A stretch of DNA of 64,000 bases from Acinetobacter calcoaceticus (GTDB lineage: Bacteria; Pseudomonadota; Gammaproteobacteria; Pseudomonadales; Moraxellaceae). The stretch covers positions 248,001-312,000 of the forward strand of contig NZ_JADVKT010000001.1 in assembly GCF_016508255.1 (NCBI RefSeq). The letters are read 5' to 3'. Positions 26,764 through 35,612 of this stretch are shown here, piece by piece. A program made the translations under genes and the position numbers. Under the pieces are notes generated by a model. That model had not been told where the DNA came from. It was given only the letters and a program-made list of their open reading frames with translations, and did no database searches. Each line of letters starts with the position of its first letter. Within the stretch, counting starts at the first letter, position 1.

Positions 26764-27483
26764 TTAATTCATAACTTTTTGTTTAGATAAGAATCTCAAA
26801 CCAACACCTGGCTCAGTTGCGATATAACGTGGCTGAATTGCGTTATCCCCTAGTTTACTGCGCAACTTACCCACTAAAATACGTAAATAGTGAGTATCTT
26901 CTTGATGGGTTGGCCCCCAGAGTTCTTTTAGGAGCTGGGGCTGTGTTAAAAGCTGTCCTTGATAGCGCATTAATAGCGTCAAAAGCTGAAATTCTTTTCG
27001 AGTTAAAGTAATTGGCTGTTGCTCAATCCAAACTAAACGTTGTGTAACATCGACTTTTAGGTAGCCATCATCATAAACATGCGCTTCTTGCTGAATGGGT
27101 TGATTTCTTAAAATAACGCGTATACGCGCTAACAGCTCTTGTACACTAAAAGGCTTGGTCATGTAATCATTTGCGCCAGCATCTAGCAAGGCAACTTTTT
27201 CATATTCATCGGCACGTACAGATAACACAATCACTGGAATATTTGACCAGCTACGTAATTCTTGCAGTACTTCTTTACCGTCTAAATCTGGCAAGCCTAA
27301 GTCTAGAATAACCAAGTCGGCACCTTGTGTTGCCAAGGCTTCTAGACCTTTATACCCAGTCTCACAAAGCATGGTTTTGTATTTTTGTGTTCTTAAAGCA
27401 ATATCTAAAAATTTACGGATTTGAGGCTCGTCATCAATAATCACAATACGTGTTTCTACTGGAGATGTTTCTGGACTTATCAT
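26764..27483 (-). CDS. kdpE: KDP operon response regulator KdpE
   Basis: 239 residues of the OmpR/PhoB type. The receiver domain has the acidic pair IDDEP, the phosphorylation site Asp61 (VILDLGLPDLDG) and Lys110 (YMTKPF). The C-terminal winged helix contains LTRKEFQLLTLLMRYQGQLLT and HYLRILVGKLRSKLGD. It activates kdpABC when phosphorylated by KdpD under K+ limitation. It starts 11 bases after the kdpD stop. The end of the gene is close to a terminator shared with the convergent gene. Confidence 0.93.
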   Translation of the reverse strand: MISPETSPVETRIVIIDDEPQIRKFLDIALRTQKYKTMLCETGYKGLEALATQGADLVILDLGLPDLDGKEVLQELRSWSNIPVIVLSVRADEYEKVALLDAGANDYMTKPFSVQELLARIRVILRNQPIQQEAHVYDDGYLKVDVTQRLVWIEQQPITLTRKEFQLLTLLMRYQGQLLTQPQLLKELWGPTHQEDTHYLRILVGKLRSKLGDNAIQPRYIATEPGVGLRFLSKQKVMN

Positions 27484-27494
27484 GAATTTACAAC

Positions 27495-30149
27495 TTATTC
27501 TTTTATTGGATGAAGGGGTAATCTTATTTGAATTAGAGTACCTTTTTTTTGTCGTCCTGCAAATGCCTCTATTGTTCCCATATGAGCGCCAATAATTGCT
27601 TTTACAATCGTTAAGCCCAAACCAGTACCAAATTTTCCACGGTCTCCACGCTCCATCGTGTAAAACATATCGAAAATACGGTGTCTTTCTTCTTCAGGAA
27701 TTCCCACACCTCTGTCTTCAATTTCTATTTTCACTTCATCTTCTGATGAAAGATTAGCGCGAATCATGACAGGTTCATCTGGGGGTGAAAAGTTTGCCGC
27801 ATTTTCTAAAACATTAAAAATGGCTTGTTCTACCAGTGCTGGGTGAACATACAAACTAATCGTTTGTTCAGGCAACTGAACTATGACTTGGGTATCTGGT
27901 TTATAGCGCTTTAAACGGCGGGTTGCCGAACCGATTAACTCATCTATCCCAATCCAGTCTCTTTTTAAAGTTAAACCTTCATGCCCCAAACGGGTCATAT
28001 CAAGCAGGTTTTGAATATAACGGTCTAAACGCTCACCTTCTAAATGAATCGTCTCAAGTAAATCTTGTTGGTCTTGTTCTGACATGTCAGCTTTAAAATT
28101 AGCAAGTGTGTCCGCTGCTCCAATAATAGAAGCAAGTGGCGAACGTAAATCATGAGATACCGAAGATAATAAAGCAGAACGTAAGCGTTCTGTTTCACTG
28201 GTTACTTTTGCCTGTTCAAGTTCATTCACTAATTGAGTTCGAAGTGCTGCCTGCGCAATATACTCAATTACACTTTCCGTCAGTTTCTTTTGCTCAAAAT
28301 TTAAAGAAACCACTTCATTTTTAAAATAAATTCCGACTATACCTAGGCTATTTTTTTGTTCTAAAAGTGGTAAAAACCACCAATTTGACTGGCTAAGTGT
28401 ATCGGTAAAACGTCCGCACGGTTGTTGATGTTTTAAGCACCAATCTGCTGCCACTTTTTCTTTATCGTTTAACTCAACATCAGATGAAATTACTTTATCT
28501 TGAATACAAATCCACACCTTAGTTTGAAGTTGTGTTTCTAAAGTCATACGACCTGTTTGCATAACTTCTTCAAGATTTACGGCACTAGAGAGTTTACGCG
28601 CCAAGTCCTGCATCACCGTAGTATAGACATTGGCAGCTTTTAAAGACAAAACCTGCTGACGTAATTGAGAAGCCAAGCGTCCAGCGATTAAAGCTGCTGC
28701 AAAAAAAGCAACAACGGTCACTACCCCTTGGTGTGCTGAAATCTGAAAAGTAAAACGGGGGGCAATAAAGAAAAAATTATAAGATAAAAAACAGATTAAC
28801 GCTGCCACTACCGCAGCGAGCATTCTAGTTTTCGTTGCTACAATTAAAACTGAAATAATAAAAATGACAGAAAAGTCTTCAATCCCTAATAAAACTTCAG
28901 CAAAGTGAGCTACAAAAATGCTGGCACACGTAACAGCTAGAACAAAAATACTTTCTTTTAATGATAGAAATGATGGCTTTTCAAGCTGAGTTGTTTTTTT
29001 AGTACCTTGTTCTGGATGCAAAATGGTTAAGGCAATTGAGTTTTCTTGATTCAATAATTGCTGAGCTAAATTTTTCTTAAATAATTTTAACCACCATGGT
29101 GAGATACTTTTGCCAATAACAAGATTTGAAATTCCCCGATCAACTGCCGCATCCATTAATACTGACGCAACTCGATGCCCATATAAAACTTCTGTACGGC
29201 CACCTAGTTGGCGGGCCAGTTCAAACGCACGGTCAATTTCGATATATTCTTTTTTATATGAATTTCCTGAACTCTGTCCAAAGTCTAGATTCTTAGCTAC
29301 ATTCACTACAGTCCATGTAGCCCCATAACGTTCTGCTAAACGGCAACCTGCCCGTACTAAATACTCAGAAGAGCCTTGCCCATCTATCGCAATCATTAAT
29401 TCATTTTGCAACGATATAGATTTTAAACCTTTAGAGACATAGCTTTCTTTTAAATCTGAATCAACATGCTCAGCAACGCATTGCATTGCTAGCTCACGTA
29501 GTGCAGTTAAATTCGAAATGCTAAAAAAGCCTTGTAACGCCAGATTTGCTTGCTCGGGCACATAGACTTTTCCTTGATGAAGTCTTTCAATAAGCTCACT
29601 AACGGGTAAATCAATTAAGCGAATGTCTCGAATACGATCAAACACTCGATCTGGCACAGTTTCATTTACTCTAATGCCAGTAATCTGGTGCACCACATCA
29701 TTTAAACTTTCTAAATGCTGAATATTGATGGTCGTGAATACATCAATACCCGCATCTAACAATTCATTAACATCTTGCCAACGTCGCTCATGGCGACTAT
29801 TTGGTATGTTGCGATGAGCCAACTCATCAACCAAAACAATTTCTGGATGCCTAAGTAAAATGGCATCTAGGTCCATTTCTTCTAAAGTATGCCCCTGATA
29901 TTGCATTTCCTTTCTAGCAATTTGAGGCAACCCTTCCAAAATTTTTAGAGTTTCTATTCTTCCGTGGGTTTCAACAATACCAACAACAACATCTGTGCCT
30001 TGTTGAAATAACTCTTTAGCGCGGGCAAGCATGGCATAGGTTTTACCAACGCCAGGCGCTGCACCGAGAAAGACCGTTAGTCGACCGGCTTGATATCTGT
30101 TGACATGATTTAATAAGGCTTCAGCCTGATTTTCGCGATTGCTTTGCAC
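27495..30149 (-). CDS. kdpD: Sensor histidine kinase KdpD
   Basis: 884 residues with the full KdpD architecture. The N-terminal KdpD domain has a Walker A motif (GAAPGVGKT, 29-37) and LVDELAHRNIPNSRHERRWQ. A universal-stress-protein-like domain follows (about 250-370), then four membrane helices (about 400-490), a GAF-like region, HisKA with the phosphorylated His666 (SSVSHDLRSPLASIIG), and HATPase (NVLENAANFSP, GTGLGLTIVKAI). It senses low K+ or ionic stress and controls KdpE. The start is GTG 30149, 38 bases after kdpC; no better start lies near. It belongs to one kdpABCDE transcription unit by spacing. Confidence 0.93.
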   Translation of the reverse strand: MQSNRENQAEALLNHVNRYQAGRLTVFLGAAPGVGKTYAMLARAKELFQQGTDVVVGIVETHGRIETLKILEGLPQIARKEMQYQGHTLEEMDLDAILLRHPEIVLVDELAHRNIPNSRHERRWQDVNELLDAGIDVFTTINIQHLESLNDVVHQITGIRVNETVPDRVFDRIRDIRLIDLPVSELIERLHQGKVYVPEQANLALQGFFSISNLTALRELAMQCVAEHVDSDLKESYVSKGLKSISLQNELMIAIDGQGSSEYLVRAGCRLAERYGATWTVVNVAKNLDFGQSSGNSYKKEYIEIDRAFELARQLGGRTEVLYGHRVASVLMDAAVDRGISNLVIGKSISPWWLKLFKKNLAQQLLNQENSIALTILHPEQGTKKTTQLEKPSFLSLKESIFVLAVTCASIFVAHFAEVLLGIEDFSVIFIISVLIVATKTRMLAAVVAALICFLSYNFFFIAPRFTFQISAHQGVVTVVAFFAAALIAGRLASQLRQQVLSLKAANVYTTVMQDLARKLSSAVNLEEVMQTGRMTLETQLQTKVWICIQDKVISSDVELNDKEKVAADWCLKHQQPCGRFTDTLSQSNWWFLPLLEQKNSLGIVGIYFKNEVVSLNFEQKKLTESVIEYIAQAALRTQLVNELEQAKVTSETERLRSALLSSVSHDLRSPLASIIGAADTLANFKADMSEQDQQDLLETIHLEGERLDRYIQNLLDMTRLGHEGLTLKRDWIGIDELIGSATRRLKRYKPDTQVIVQLPEQTISLYVHPALVEQAIFNVLENAANFSPPDEPVMIRANLSSEDEVKIEIEDRGVGIPEEERHRIFDMFYTMERGDRGKFGTGLGLTIVKAIIGAHMGTIEAFAGRQKKGTLIQIRLPLHPIKE

Positions 30150-30187
30150 TTGATATCATCCGGTAAACTAACAATTTTATTTTTAAG

Positions 30188-30793
30188 TTAATGTGTAGAT
30201 TGTAATTGATCTAAAGCGATATTTAGTTCTAATACATTAACACGAGCTTGCCCTAATACACCAAACTGAACTGGTTCAATATGCTTTTGTAATAGTTCTT
30301 CCACAGCTTTAGGTTCTAAATGACGAACTTGAGCCACTCGAGCAACCTGTAATTGAGCGGCTTCTGGGCTAATATGAGGATCGATACCACTACCCGATTT
30401 AGTCACCAAATCGCTTGGAATAGGTGTGTTACCCGTATGATCCTGTTTTTTCACTTCAAGAATCTGAGCATCAATTTGTTTTTGCAGGTCTGGATTCGTG
30501 AGGGCTAAATTTGTACCCCCCATAGACATTGGATCATAAGCAACTGCTGAAGGGCGTGGATGAAAATAAGCCTCTCCAACAAATGGCTGAGCAACTAATT
30601 TTGACCCTAAAACTTTATGATCTATTTCGATCAAACTACCATTGGCCTGATTGTTAAATAAAACCTGTCCAGCACCTGTAGCGATAGCACTATAAACAGC
30701 ACCACAACCAACCAAGGTAAAGATTAGGAGTCCTAAAGATGCTCTTAAGGTCTGACCCAAATTTGCTTCTGAATTTTGTGCATAAGTTTTCAT
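30188..30793 (-). CDS. kdpC: Potassium-transporting ATPase subunit KdpC
   Basis: 201 residues with one N-terminal membrane helix (LRASLGLLIFTLVGCGAVYSAIAT) and a periplasmic domain. Motifs are GEAYFHPRPSA, TNPDLQKQI, PSDLVTKSGSGIDPHISPEAA, and the C-terminal VNVLELNIAL, all typical of KdpC. It stabilises the KdpFABC complex and is needed for K+ uptake. ATG 30793 is chosen because TGGAG stands six bases before it and the family starts here; a frame opening at 30829 would overlap the end of kdpB. The gap to kdpB is 13 bases. Confidence 0.92.
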   Translation of the reverse strand: MKTYAQNSEANLGQTLRASLGLLIFTLVGCGAVYSAIATGAGQVLFNNQANGSLIEIDHKVLGSKLVAQPFVGEAYFHPRPSAVAYDPMSMGGTNLALTNPDLQKQIDAQILEVKKQDHTGNTPIPSDLVTKSGSGIDPHISPEAAQLQVARVAQVRHLEPKAVEELLQKHIEPVQFGVLGQARVNVLELNIALDQLQSTH

Positions 30794-30806
30794 TTCAAAC
30801 TCCAGA

Positions 30807-32840
30807 TTACAAACCAAATAATTGAACAATCACAACATCAATTGCTTTAATGGCAATAAACGGTAAAACCACACCACCCACACCATAAATCAACATATTT
30901 CGACGTAGTAACTGAGTTGCAGTTGAAGGTTTAAATTTGACACCACGAAGTGCAATTGGAATTAATAGCGGGATAATAATCGCGTTAAAAATTAATGCAG
31001 ATAAAATCGCACTATTTGGACTCGCTAGATGCATAACATTCAATACTTGCATTTGCGGTATTGCGGCCGCGAATAGTGCAGGCAAAATGGCAAAGTATTT
31101 AGACACGTCATTTGCTAAAGAAAACGTTGTTAAAGCGCCGCGAGTAATAAGTTGCTGTTTCCCAATTTCAACCACAGCCAGCAATTTGGTCGGGTCAGAG
31201 TCTAAATCGACCATATTGCCGGCCTCTTTGGCAGCTTGTGTACCCGAGTTCATAGCTAAACCAATATCGGCCTGCGCTAATGCCGGTGCATCATTGGTTC
31301 CATCACCAACCATCGCAACTAAACGACCTTGTTGTTGTTCATTCCGAATACAGGCCAATTTGTCTTCTGGTTTTGCTTCGGCAATATAGTCATCCACCCC
31401 TGCTTCAGCAGCAATCGCGGCAGCAGTTAATGGGTTATCACCTGTGACCATGACGGTTTTTATGCCCATTTCTCTTAAACGGGCAAAACGTTCTTTAATG
31501 CCGTGTTTAATCACATCTGAGAGTTCAATGACGCCCAATACATGATGTTGATTTGCGACAACCAATGGTGTTGCACCTTTTTTGGCAACTTGTTCAACAC
31601 GCGCTTTTAACTCTAAATCTTGAGAATAATCTTCATCTACAAACTTCAAGATCGCATCTAAAGCACCTTTACGAATCTGGTCACCATTAGGTAAATTCAC
31701 GCCAGAAATTCGAGTTGAAGCACTAAAAGAGATAAATTCGGCCTGCTTAGGTTCTTGCTGTTTTAGACCCTGTTCTTTTGCTAACTTAACAATTGATTTT
31801 CCTTCTGGTGTTGGGTCGGCAAGTGAACTTACCCAAGCAGCAGCTCTTAACTCAGACTCACTCACAGAAGTTAAAGGGTAAAATGAGGTCGCTTGACGGT
31901 CACCATAAGTAATGGTTCCTGTCTTATCGAGTAAAAGCACATCAATGTCACCAGCAACTTCGACAGCTTTACCTGATTTCGCTAAAACGTTGGCTTTGAG
32001 AGCACGGTTCATACCCGCTATCCCAATCGCAGGTAACAAACCGCCGATTGTTGTTGGAATCAAGCAAACCAATAATGCCACAAGCACGACTGGATCAAGT
32101 TCAATATGCAGATAATGAGCAATAAACGGCAGGCTAATCACGACAATTAAAAACGTGAGTGTCATCACCATTAATAAGAAACCAAGTGCAATCTCATTTG
32201 GTGTTTTTTGACGGTTTGAACCTTCAACCAAAGCAATCATACGGTCTAAGAAACTTTGACCAGACTCAGCAGTGATTTGTACGACAATACGATCTGTAAG
32301 TACTTTGGTTCCGCCAATGACTCCTGAACGGTCTGTTCCTGCTTCACGTAGCACAGGTGCTGACTCACCTGTAACAGCCGATTCATTAATCGTGGCAAAA
32401 CCTTCTACAATTTCACCATCGGCTGGAACAAGCTCACCTGCATGTACTTCAATAAAATCATTTAAGTGAAGTTCAGTTGCTGGAATTTGAGTCGTTTGAC
32501 GGTCGGTCAAAGAATTGAGTCTTCGAGCAGTCAAGTTTTCTCTTGCTGCACGCAATGAAGATGCCTGTCCACGACCTCTAGCCTCTGCAACCGCTTCAGC
32601 ATAGTTAGCAAATAAAATCGTAATAAACAAAATTGCTGTGACGACCAAGCCAAACACTAGGGTGGCATATCCCATTAAGGTACTTAGAGCAGTAATCACT
32701 GTTCCAAGCCATACAATTGCCATAACTGGGTTTTTAATTGCATGCTGGGGTAGCAATTTCACAAAAGCATTTTTCCAAACTTCAAAAGTTGGTACTGCCA
32801 CAGTTGTTTTATGGCTATTTACATGAGTTTGTGTATTCAT
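30807..32840 (-). CDS. kdpB: Potassium-transporting P-type ATPase subunit KdpB
   Basis: 677 residues. It carries the phosphorylation motif DKTGT (Asp305), the actuator motif SAVTGESAPV, the hinge MVGDGTNDAPALAQADIG and the membrane motif CLIPTTIGGLLPAIG that replaces the usual CPC of other P-type ATPases. KdpB hydrolyses ATP and moves K+ received from KdpA through an inter-subunit tunnel. ATG 32840 is preferred to GTG 32846: AAGGAGG lies nine bases before the ATG but only three before the GTG. It follows kdpA after 14 bases. Confidence 0.95.
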   Translation of the reverse strand: MNTQTHVNSHKTTVAVPTFEVWKNAFVKLLPQHAIKNPVMAIVWLGTVITALSTLMGYATLVFGLVVTAILFITILFANYAEAVAEARGRGQASSLRAARENLTARRLNSLTDRQTTQIPATELHLNDFIEVHAGELVPADGEIVEGFATINESAVTGESAPVLREAGTDRSGVIGGTKVLTDRIVVQITAESGQSFLDRMIALVEGSNRQKTPNEIALGFLLMVMTLTFLIVVISLPFIAHYLHIELDPVVLVALLVCLIPTTIGGLLPAIGIAGMNRALKANVLAKSGKAVEVAGDIDVLLLDKTGTITYGDRQATSFYPLTSVSESELRAAAWVSSLADPTPEGKSIVKLAKEQGLKQQEPKQAEFISFSASTRISGVNLPNGDQIRKGALDAILKFVDEDYSQDLELKARVEQVAKKGATPLVVANQHHVLGVIELSDVIKHGIKERFARLREMGIKTVMVTGDNPLTAAAIAAEAGVDDYIAEAKPEDKLACIRNEQQQGRLVAMVGDGTNDAPALAQADIGLAMNSGTQAAKEAGNMVDLDSDPTKLLAVVEIGKQQLITRGALTTFSLANDVSKYFAILPALFAAAIPQMQVLNVMHLASPNSAILSALIFNAIIIPLLIPIALRGVKFKPSTATQLLRRNMLIYGVGGVVLPFIAIKAIDVVIVQLFGL

Positions 32841-32854
32841 TTTCACTCGCCTCC

Positions 32855-34564
32855 TTAGCCTTTAACCAACAAAAGTTGATCGGCAATTGGCCCAAGGACA
32901 AGAACTGGCATAAATTGTAATAAGGTAAGCAACACAACAATCGTAATCAGTGTTAACGCAAAAGTTGGTGTTTCAACCTGAAGACTACCTGTTGTTTCGG
33001 GTGCTTTTCTTTTTGCTGCTAAACGTGTCGCAATCATTAATGGCAAAATTAAAGCTGGGAAGCGCCCTAAAATAAGTGCAATGCTACAAGTGACATTCCA
33101 CCAGACTGTAGTATTTTTAAGGCCTGCAAAGCCTGAACCATTGTTGGCAAATGCAGAGACATATTCATAGAACACTTGGGTAATACCGTGTGGCCCTGGG
33201 TTTGTAATGCCAGATAAGCCCGGAATGCTGACACTTAGAGCTGTAAAAGCAAGAATGATAAGAGGCTGAATCAAGATAATAATTGCAAGTAACTTGATCT
33301 CTGGGGCTTCAATTTTGCGCCCAAACAACTCAGGCGTACGGCCTGTCATTAAACCTGCAATAAATACCGCAAGTAACAGATAAACCATAAACTGTTGCAG
33401 ACCACAGCCCACACCACCCCAAATGGCATTAATCAACATATTAATGAGTTCAACCAGCCCAGTGAGAGGTGCCGAAGAATCGTGCATCATATTGACCGAA
33501 CCATTATTCACTTGTGTGGTAAGCGCAGCCCAAACTGCTGATGACGCAGCTCCGAATCGTTGCTCTTTACCTTCCATTACGGCAATTTGAGATGCCGTCG
33601 ATGACATACTTTCAGACCAGACAGCTGCAGCACCTGAAATAATTGACATCAAAAGCATGCTACCAAACACAAAGTAGGCAAATTTTTTGCGTTGGGTAAA
33701 ATGCCCCACCATAAAAATGACTGTCATTGGAATGAGTAAAATCGCAATCATTTCAAAGAGGTTAGATAGTGGCGTTGGATTTTCTAAAGGTGCAGCACTA
33801 TTTGGACCATACCAGCCCCCACCGTTACTACCTAATTGCTTAATCGCCACCATTGGGGCAACTGGTCCTAATGGAATTTTTTGGGTTTGTACTGTATTCG
33901 CTTTATCAATAACTTGTACTTCGGGTCCGCCCTGAAAAGTTGCTGGCACGCCTTGGCTATTGAGCAATAATGACCAGACAAAACAAAGTGGAAGCAAGAA
34001 ACGTACTGTAGGGCGGATCACATCTGCCCAATAGTTACCAATTAAAATTTGATCTGGCTGTTCAGCAACATCTGCTGCAATATGGCTAGGACGTTGATAA
34101 AAGAAAGCTCTTAAAGTCGCAACAACTAAAGCTAGCCCCATCATTGGTGTGATGACTTGTAAGCCCACAATACCAGTCATTTGCGACAAATAAGACAATT
34201 GAGCTTGGCCAGAATAATGCTGTTGATTGGTATTAGTTAAAAATGAAATAGTCGTGTGTAATGCTAAATCCCAGCTCATGTTTGGTGCGTGATTTGGGTT
34301 TAATGGTAGCCATGCTTGCGTCATGAAAATAGCGAAAACGGCTACAGCCAGAAAGACACAGCTAACAACAAATGCTAAAGAATATTGTTTCCAGTTCATT
34401 TGTTGTTGTGGAGATATACCTAACAAGCGATAAACAGGATTTTCAATCCAACGAAATAATCCATCACCCCACATCGGCTGATTTGCCATCACTTTGGATA
34501 GATATTTACTCAGACACCATGCTAAAAAAATAGTAATAAATAAAACAAGTATAAGTTCTAACAT
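32855..34564 (-). CDS. kdpA: Potassium-transporting ATPase subunit KdpA
   Basis: 569 residues with about ten membrane helices. The family is related to K+ channels with four pseudo-repeats; selectivity-filter segments are visible as TNTNQQHYSG, GSNGGGWYGPNSAAPLENPTP, TTQVNNGSVNMMH and YEYVSAFANNGSGFAG. KdpA selects and takes up K+ for KdpB. AAGGAG lies eight bases before the ATG. No kdpF open frame (about 29 hydrophobic residues) is visible directly upstream, which differs from E. coli kdpFABC. It is the first gene of the kdpABCDE unit. Confidence 0.95.
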   Translation of the reverse strand: MLELILVLFITIFLAWCLSKYLSKVMANQPMWGDGLFRWIENPVYRLLGISPQQQMNWKQYSLAFVVSCVFLAVAVFAIFMTQAWLPLNPNHAPNMSWDLALHTTISFLTNTNQQHYSGQAQLSYLSQMTGIVGLQVITPMMGLALVVATLRAFFYQRPSHIAADVAEQPDQILIGNYWADVIRPTVRFLLPLCFVWSLLLNSQGVPATFQGGPEVQVIDKANTVQTQKIPLGPVAPMVAIKQLGSNGGGWYGPNSAAPLENPTPLSNLFEMIAILLIPMTVIFMVGHFTQRKKFAYFVFGSMLLMSIISGAAAVWSESMSSTASQIAVMEGKEQRFGAASSAVWAALTTQVNNGSVNMMHDSSAPLTGLVELINMLINAIWGGVGCGLQQFMVYLLLAVFIAGLMTGRTPELFGRKIEAPEIKLLAIIILIQPLIILAFTALSVSIPGLSGITNPGPHGITQVFYEYVSAFANNGSGFAGLKNTTVWWNVTCSIALILGRFPALILPLMIATRLAAKRKAPETTGSLQVETPTFALTLITIVVLLTLLQFMPVLVLGPIADQLLLVKG

Positions 34565-34822
34565 GGCTATTCTCCTTTATATTCCAAGGCTTGATTTGCC
34601 AAACTGGAAATAAGAAGAAACGAAGAAATATCATTTTTTTTGAGTCCGCATAAAACAATGCCTGACTGATGCAAGATGCGCATTTGAGAATTTATAAGCA
34701 TCTTTATTGTCCTGAAATAACACTAATTTAGTGAATTTCAGTATGGGTAAAATGCTCGTAAATTCTCTATTGAGGAACTCAAAGACCGCGTAAATTTTAC
34801 GTAAAATCTAGTTTAAAAGAAT
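34565..34822. promoter_or_regulatory. Upstream region of kdp with inverted repeats
   Basis: This 258-bp spacer lies between folK and kdpA, which are on the same strand, and should hold the kdp promoter. Two inverted repeats stand out. AAGATGC (34673-34679) faces GCATCTT (34698-34704). A longer dyad at 34712-34741 pairs CTGAAAT/ATTTCAG and CACTA/TAGTG. Neither has a T-tract in the direction of folK transcription, so they are better operator candidates than terminators. KdpE binding is possible but not shown. Confidence 0.4.
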
Positions 34823-35260
34823 CTAAACTTTAAAATTAACGACTGGATAAAGCGTGCTATCAGCCTTTAAAGTCTTACAATGCCAAAGCTCATATAAAGG
34901 GATTTTTACATCAAGTGCTAAAGGTAATTTTTTAGAATTAAATTGCATATGGTCCAGATCATTTCCCCATGCGATCAAATCTACATCTAAAGAAATATGA
35001 TGCGATGGACGAACACGACCAGAATCTGACTCAAGTTTCTTGAGAAAAGATTCAATTTGTTCACAGGCTAAAGTACTTTTTAATAGACATGCTGAATTCC
35101 AGTAATCATCTCCAATACCATCTCGGCATGGAATTTGATAAACAGATGAAAACTGCACTTTCCCCAATGTTGCTAATTGCTTATAAGCAAAATTAAAGTG
35201 TTGTTCTGCGTCTAAATTACTCGCCAGAGCGAGCGCAAAAATTGTTTCTGGTGCGTTCAA
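34823..35260 (-). CDS. folK: Hydroxymethyldihydropteridine pyrophosphokinase FolK
   Basis: 145 residues, slightly shorter than usual (about 160). FolK transfers pyrophosphate from ATP to 6-hydroxymethyl-7,8-dihydropterin in folate synthesis. Visible features are the N-terminal FALALASNLDAEQHF, which stands for the usual LGSNLG, and SHHISLDVDLIAWGND, which matches the R-x-LDLDLL-x-G motif that holds the metal-binding aspartates. The usual Arg-rich loop is reduced. The gene overlaps the end of folB by 44 bases, so translation is probably coupled. The shortened loop makes the call a little less secure than for folB. Confidence 0.8.
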   Translation of the reverse strand: MNAPETIFALALASNLDAEQHFNFAYKQLATLGKVQFSSVYQIPCRDGIGDDYWNSACLLKSTLACEQIESFLKKLESDSGRVRPSHHISLDVDLIAWGNDLDHMQFNSKKLPLALDVKIPLYELWHCKTLKADSTLYPVVNFKV

Positions 35261-35597
35261 GACGAATTCCTACAGCATTAGCTTCTGCAATGATGGCGGG
35301 CTTACGGATGGTTATGGTAATTTTTTCAACTGTTGGAAAAGTTTCAAACAAGCTTTGCAAAACCAAGTGTGCTGCATGTTCTATTAATTCAGGCTTAGCA
35401 TCTTGAATCGTTTGAGCCGACAACTCACAAATCTGCGCATAATTGAGTGTATCTTCAAGTTTGTCAGACTGTGCAGCGCGGCTCAAATCATTATGAATGG
35501 TTAAATCCAACATTAAAGGTTGAATGATTTGTCTTTCCCAGTTGAAACAGCCAATGACTGTTTCCACCTTTAAACCTTCAATAATTATGGCATCCAT
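35217..35597 (-). CDS. folB: Dihydroneopterin aldolase FolB
   Basis: 126 residues. FolB cleaves 7,8-dihydroneopterin to the hydroxymethylpterin used by FolK. The motifs IIEGLKVETVIGCFNWERQIIQPLMLDL, TLNYAQICELSAQTI, LIEHAAHLVLQSLFETFP and ITIRKPAI are typical, including the Glu and Lys of the active site. The start is 15 bases after the stop of the UbiB-like gene. Its last 44 bases overlap folK, giving a compact two-step folate module. Confidence 0.92.
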   Translation of the reverse strand: MDAIIIEGLKVETVIGCFNWERQIIQPLMLDLTIHNDLSRAAQSDKLEDTLNYAQICELSAQTIQDAKPELIEHAAHLVLQSLFETFPTVEKITITIRKPAIIAEANAVGIRLERTRNNFCARSGE

Positions 35598-35612
35598 AAA
35601 TTCAAACTGACC

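Noticed and set aside
30937..31389. A 150-residue frame opposite kdpB
   Set aside because: Fully antisense to conserved KdpB motifs; a by-product of codon bias, not a gene.
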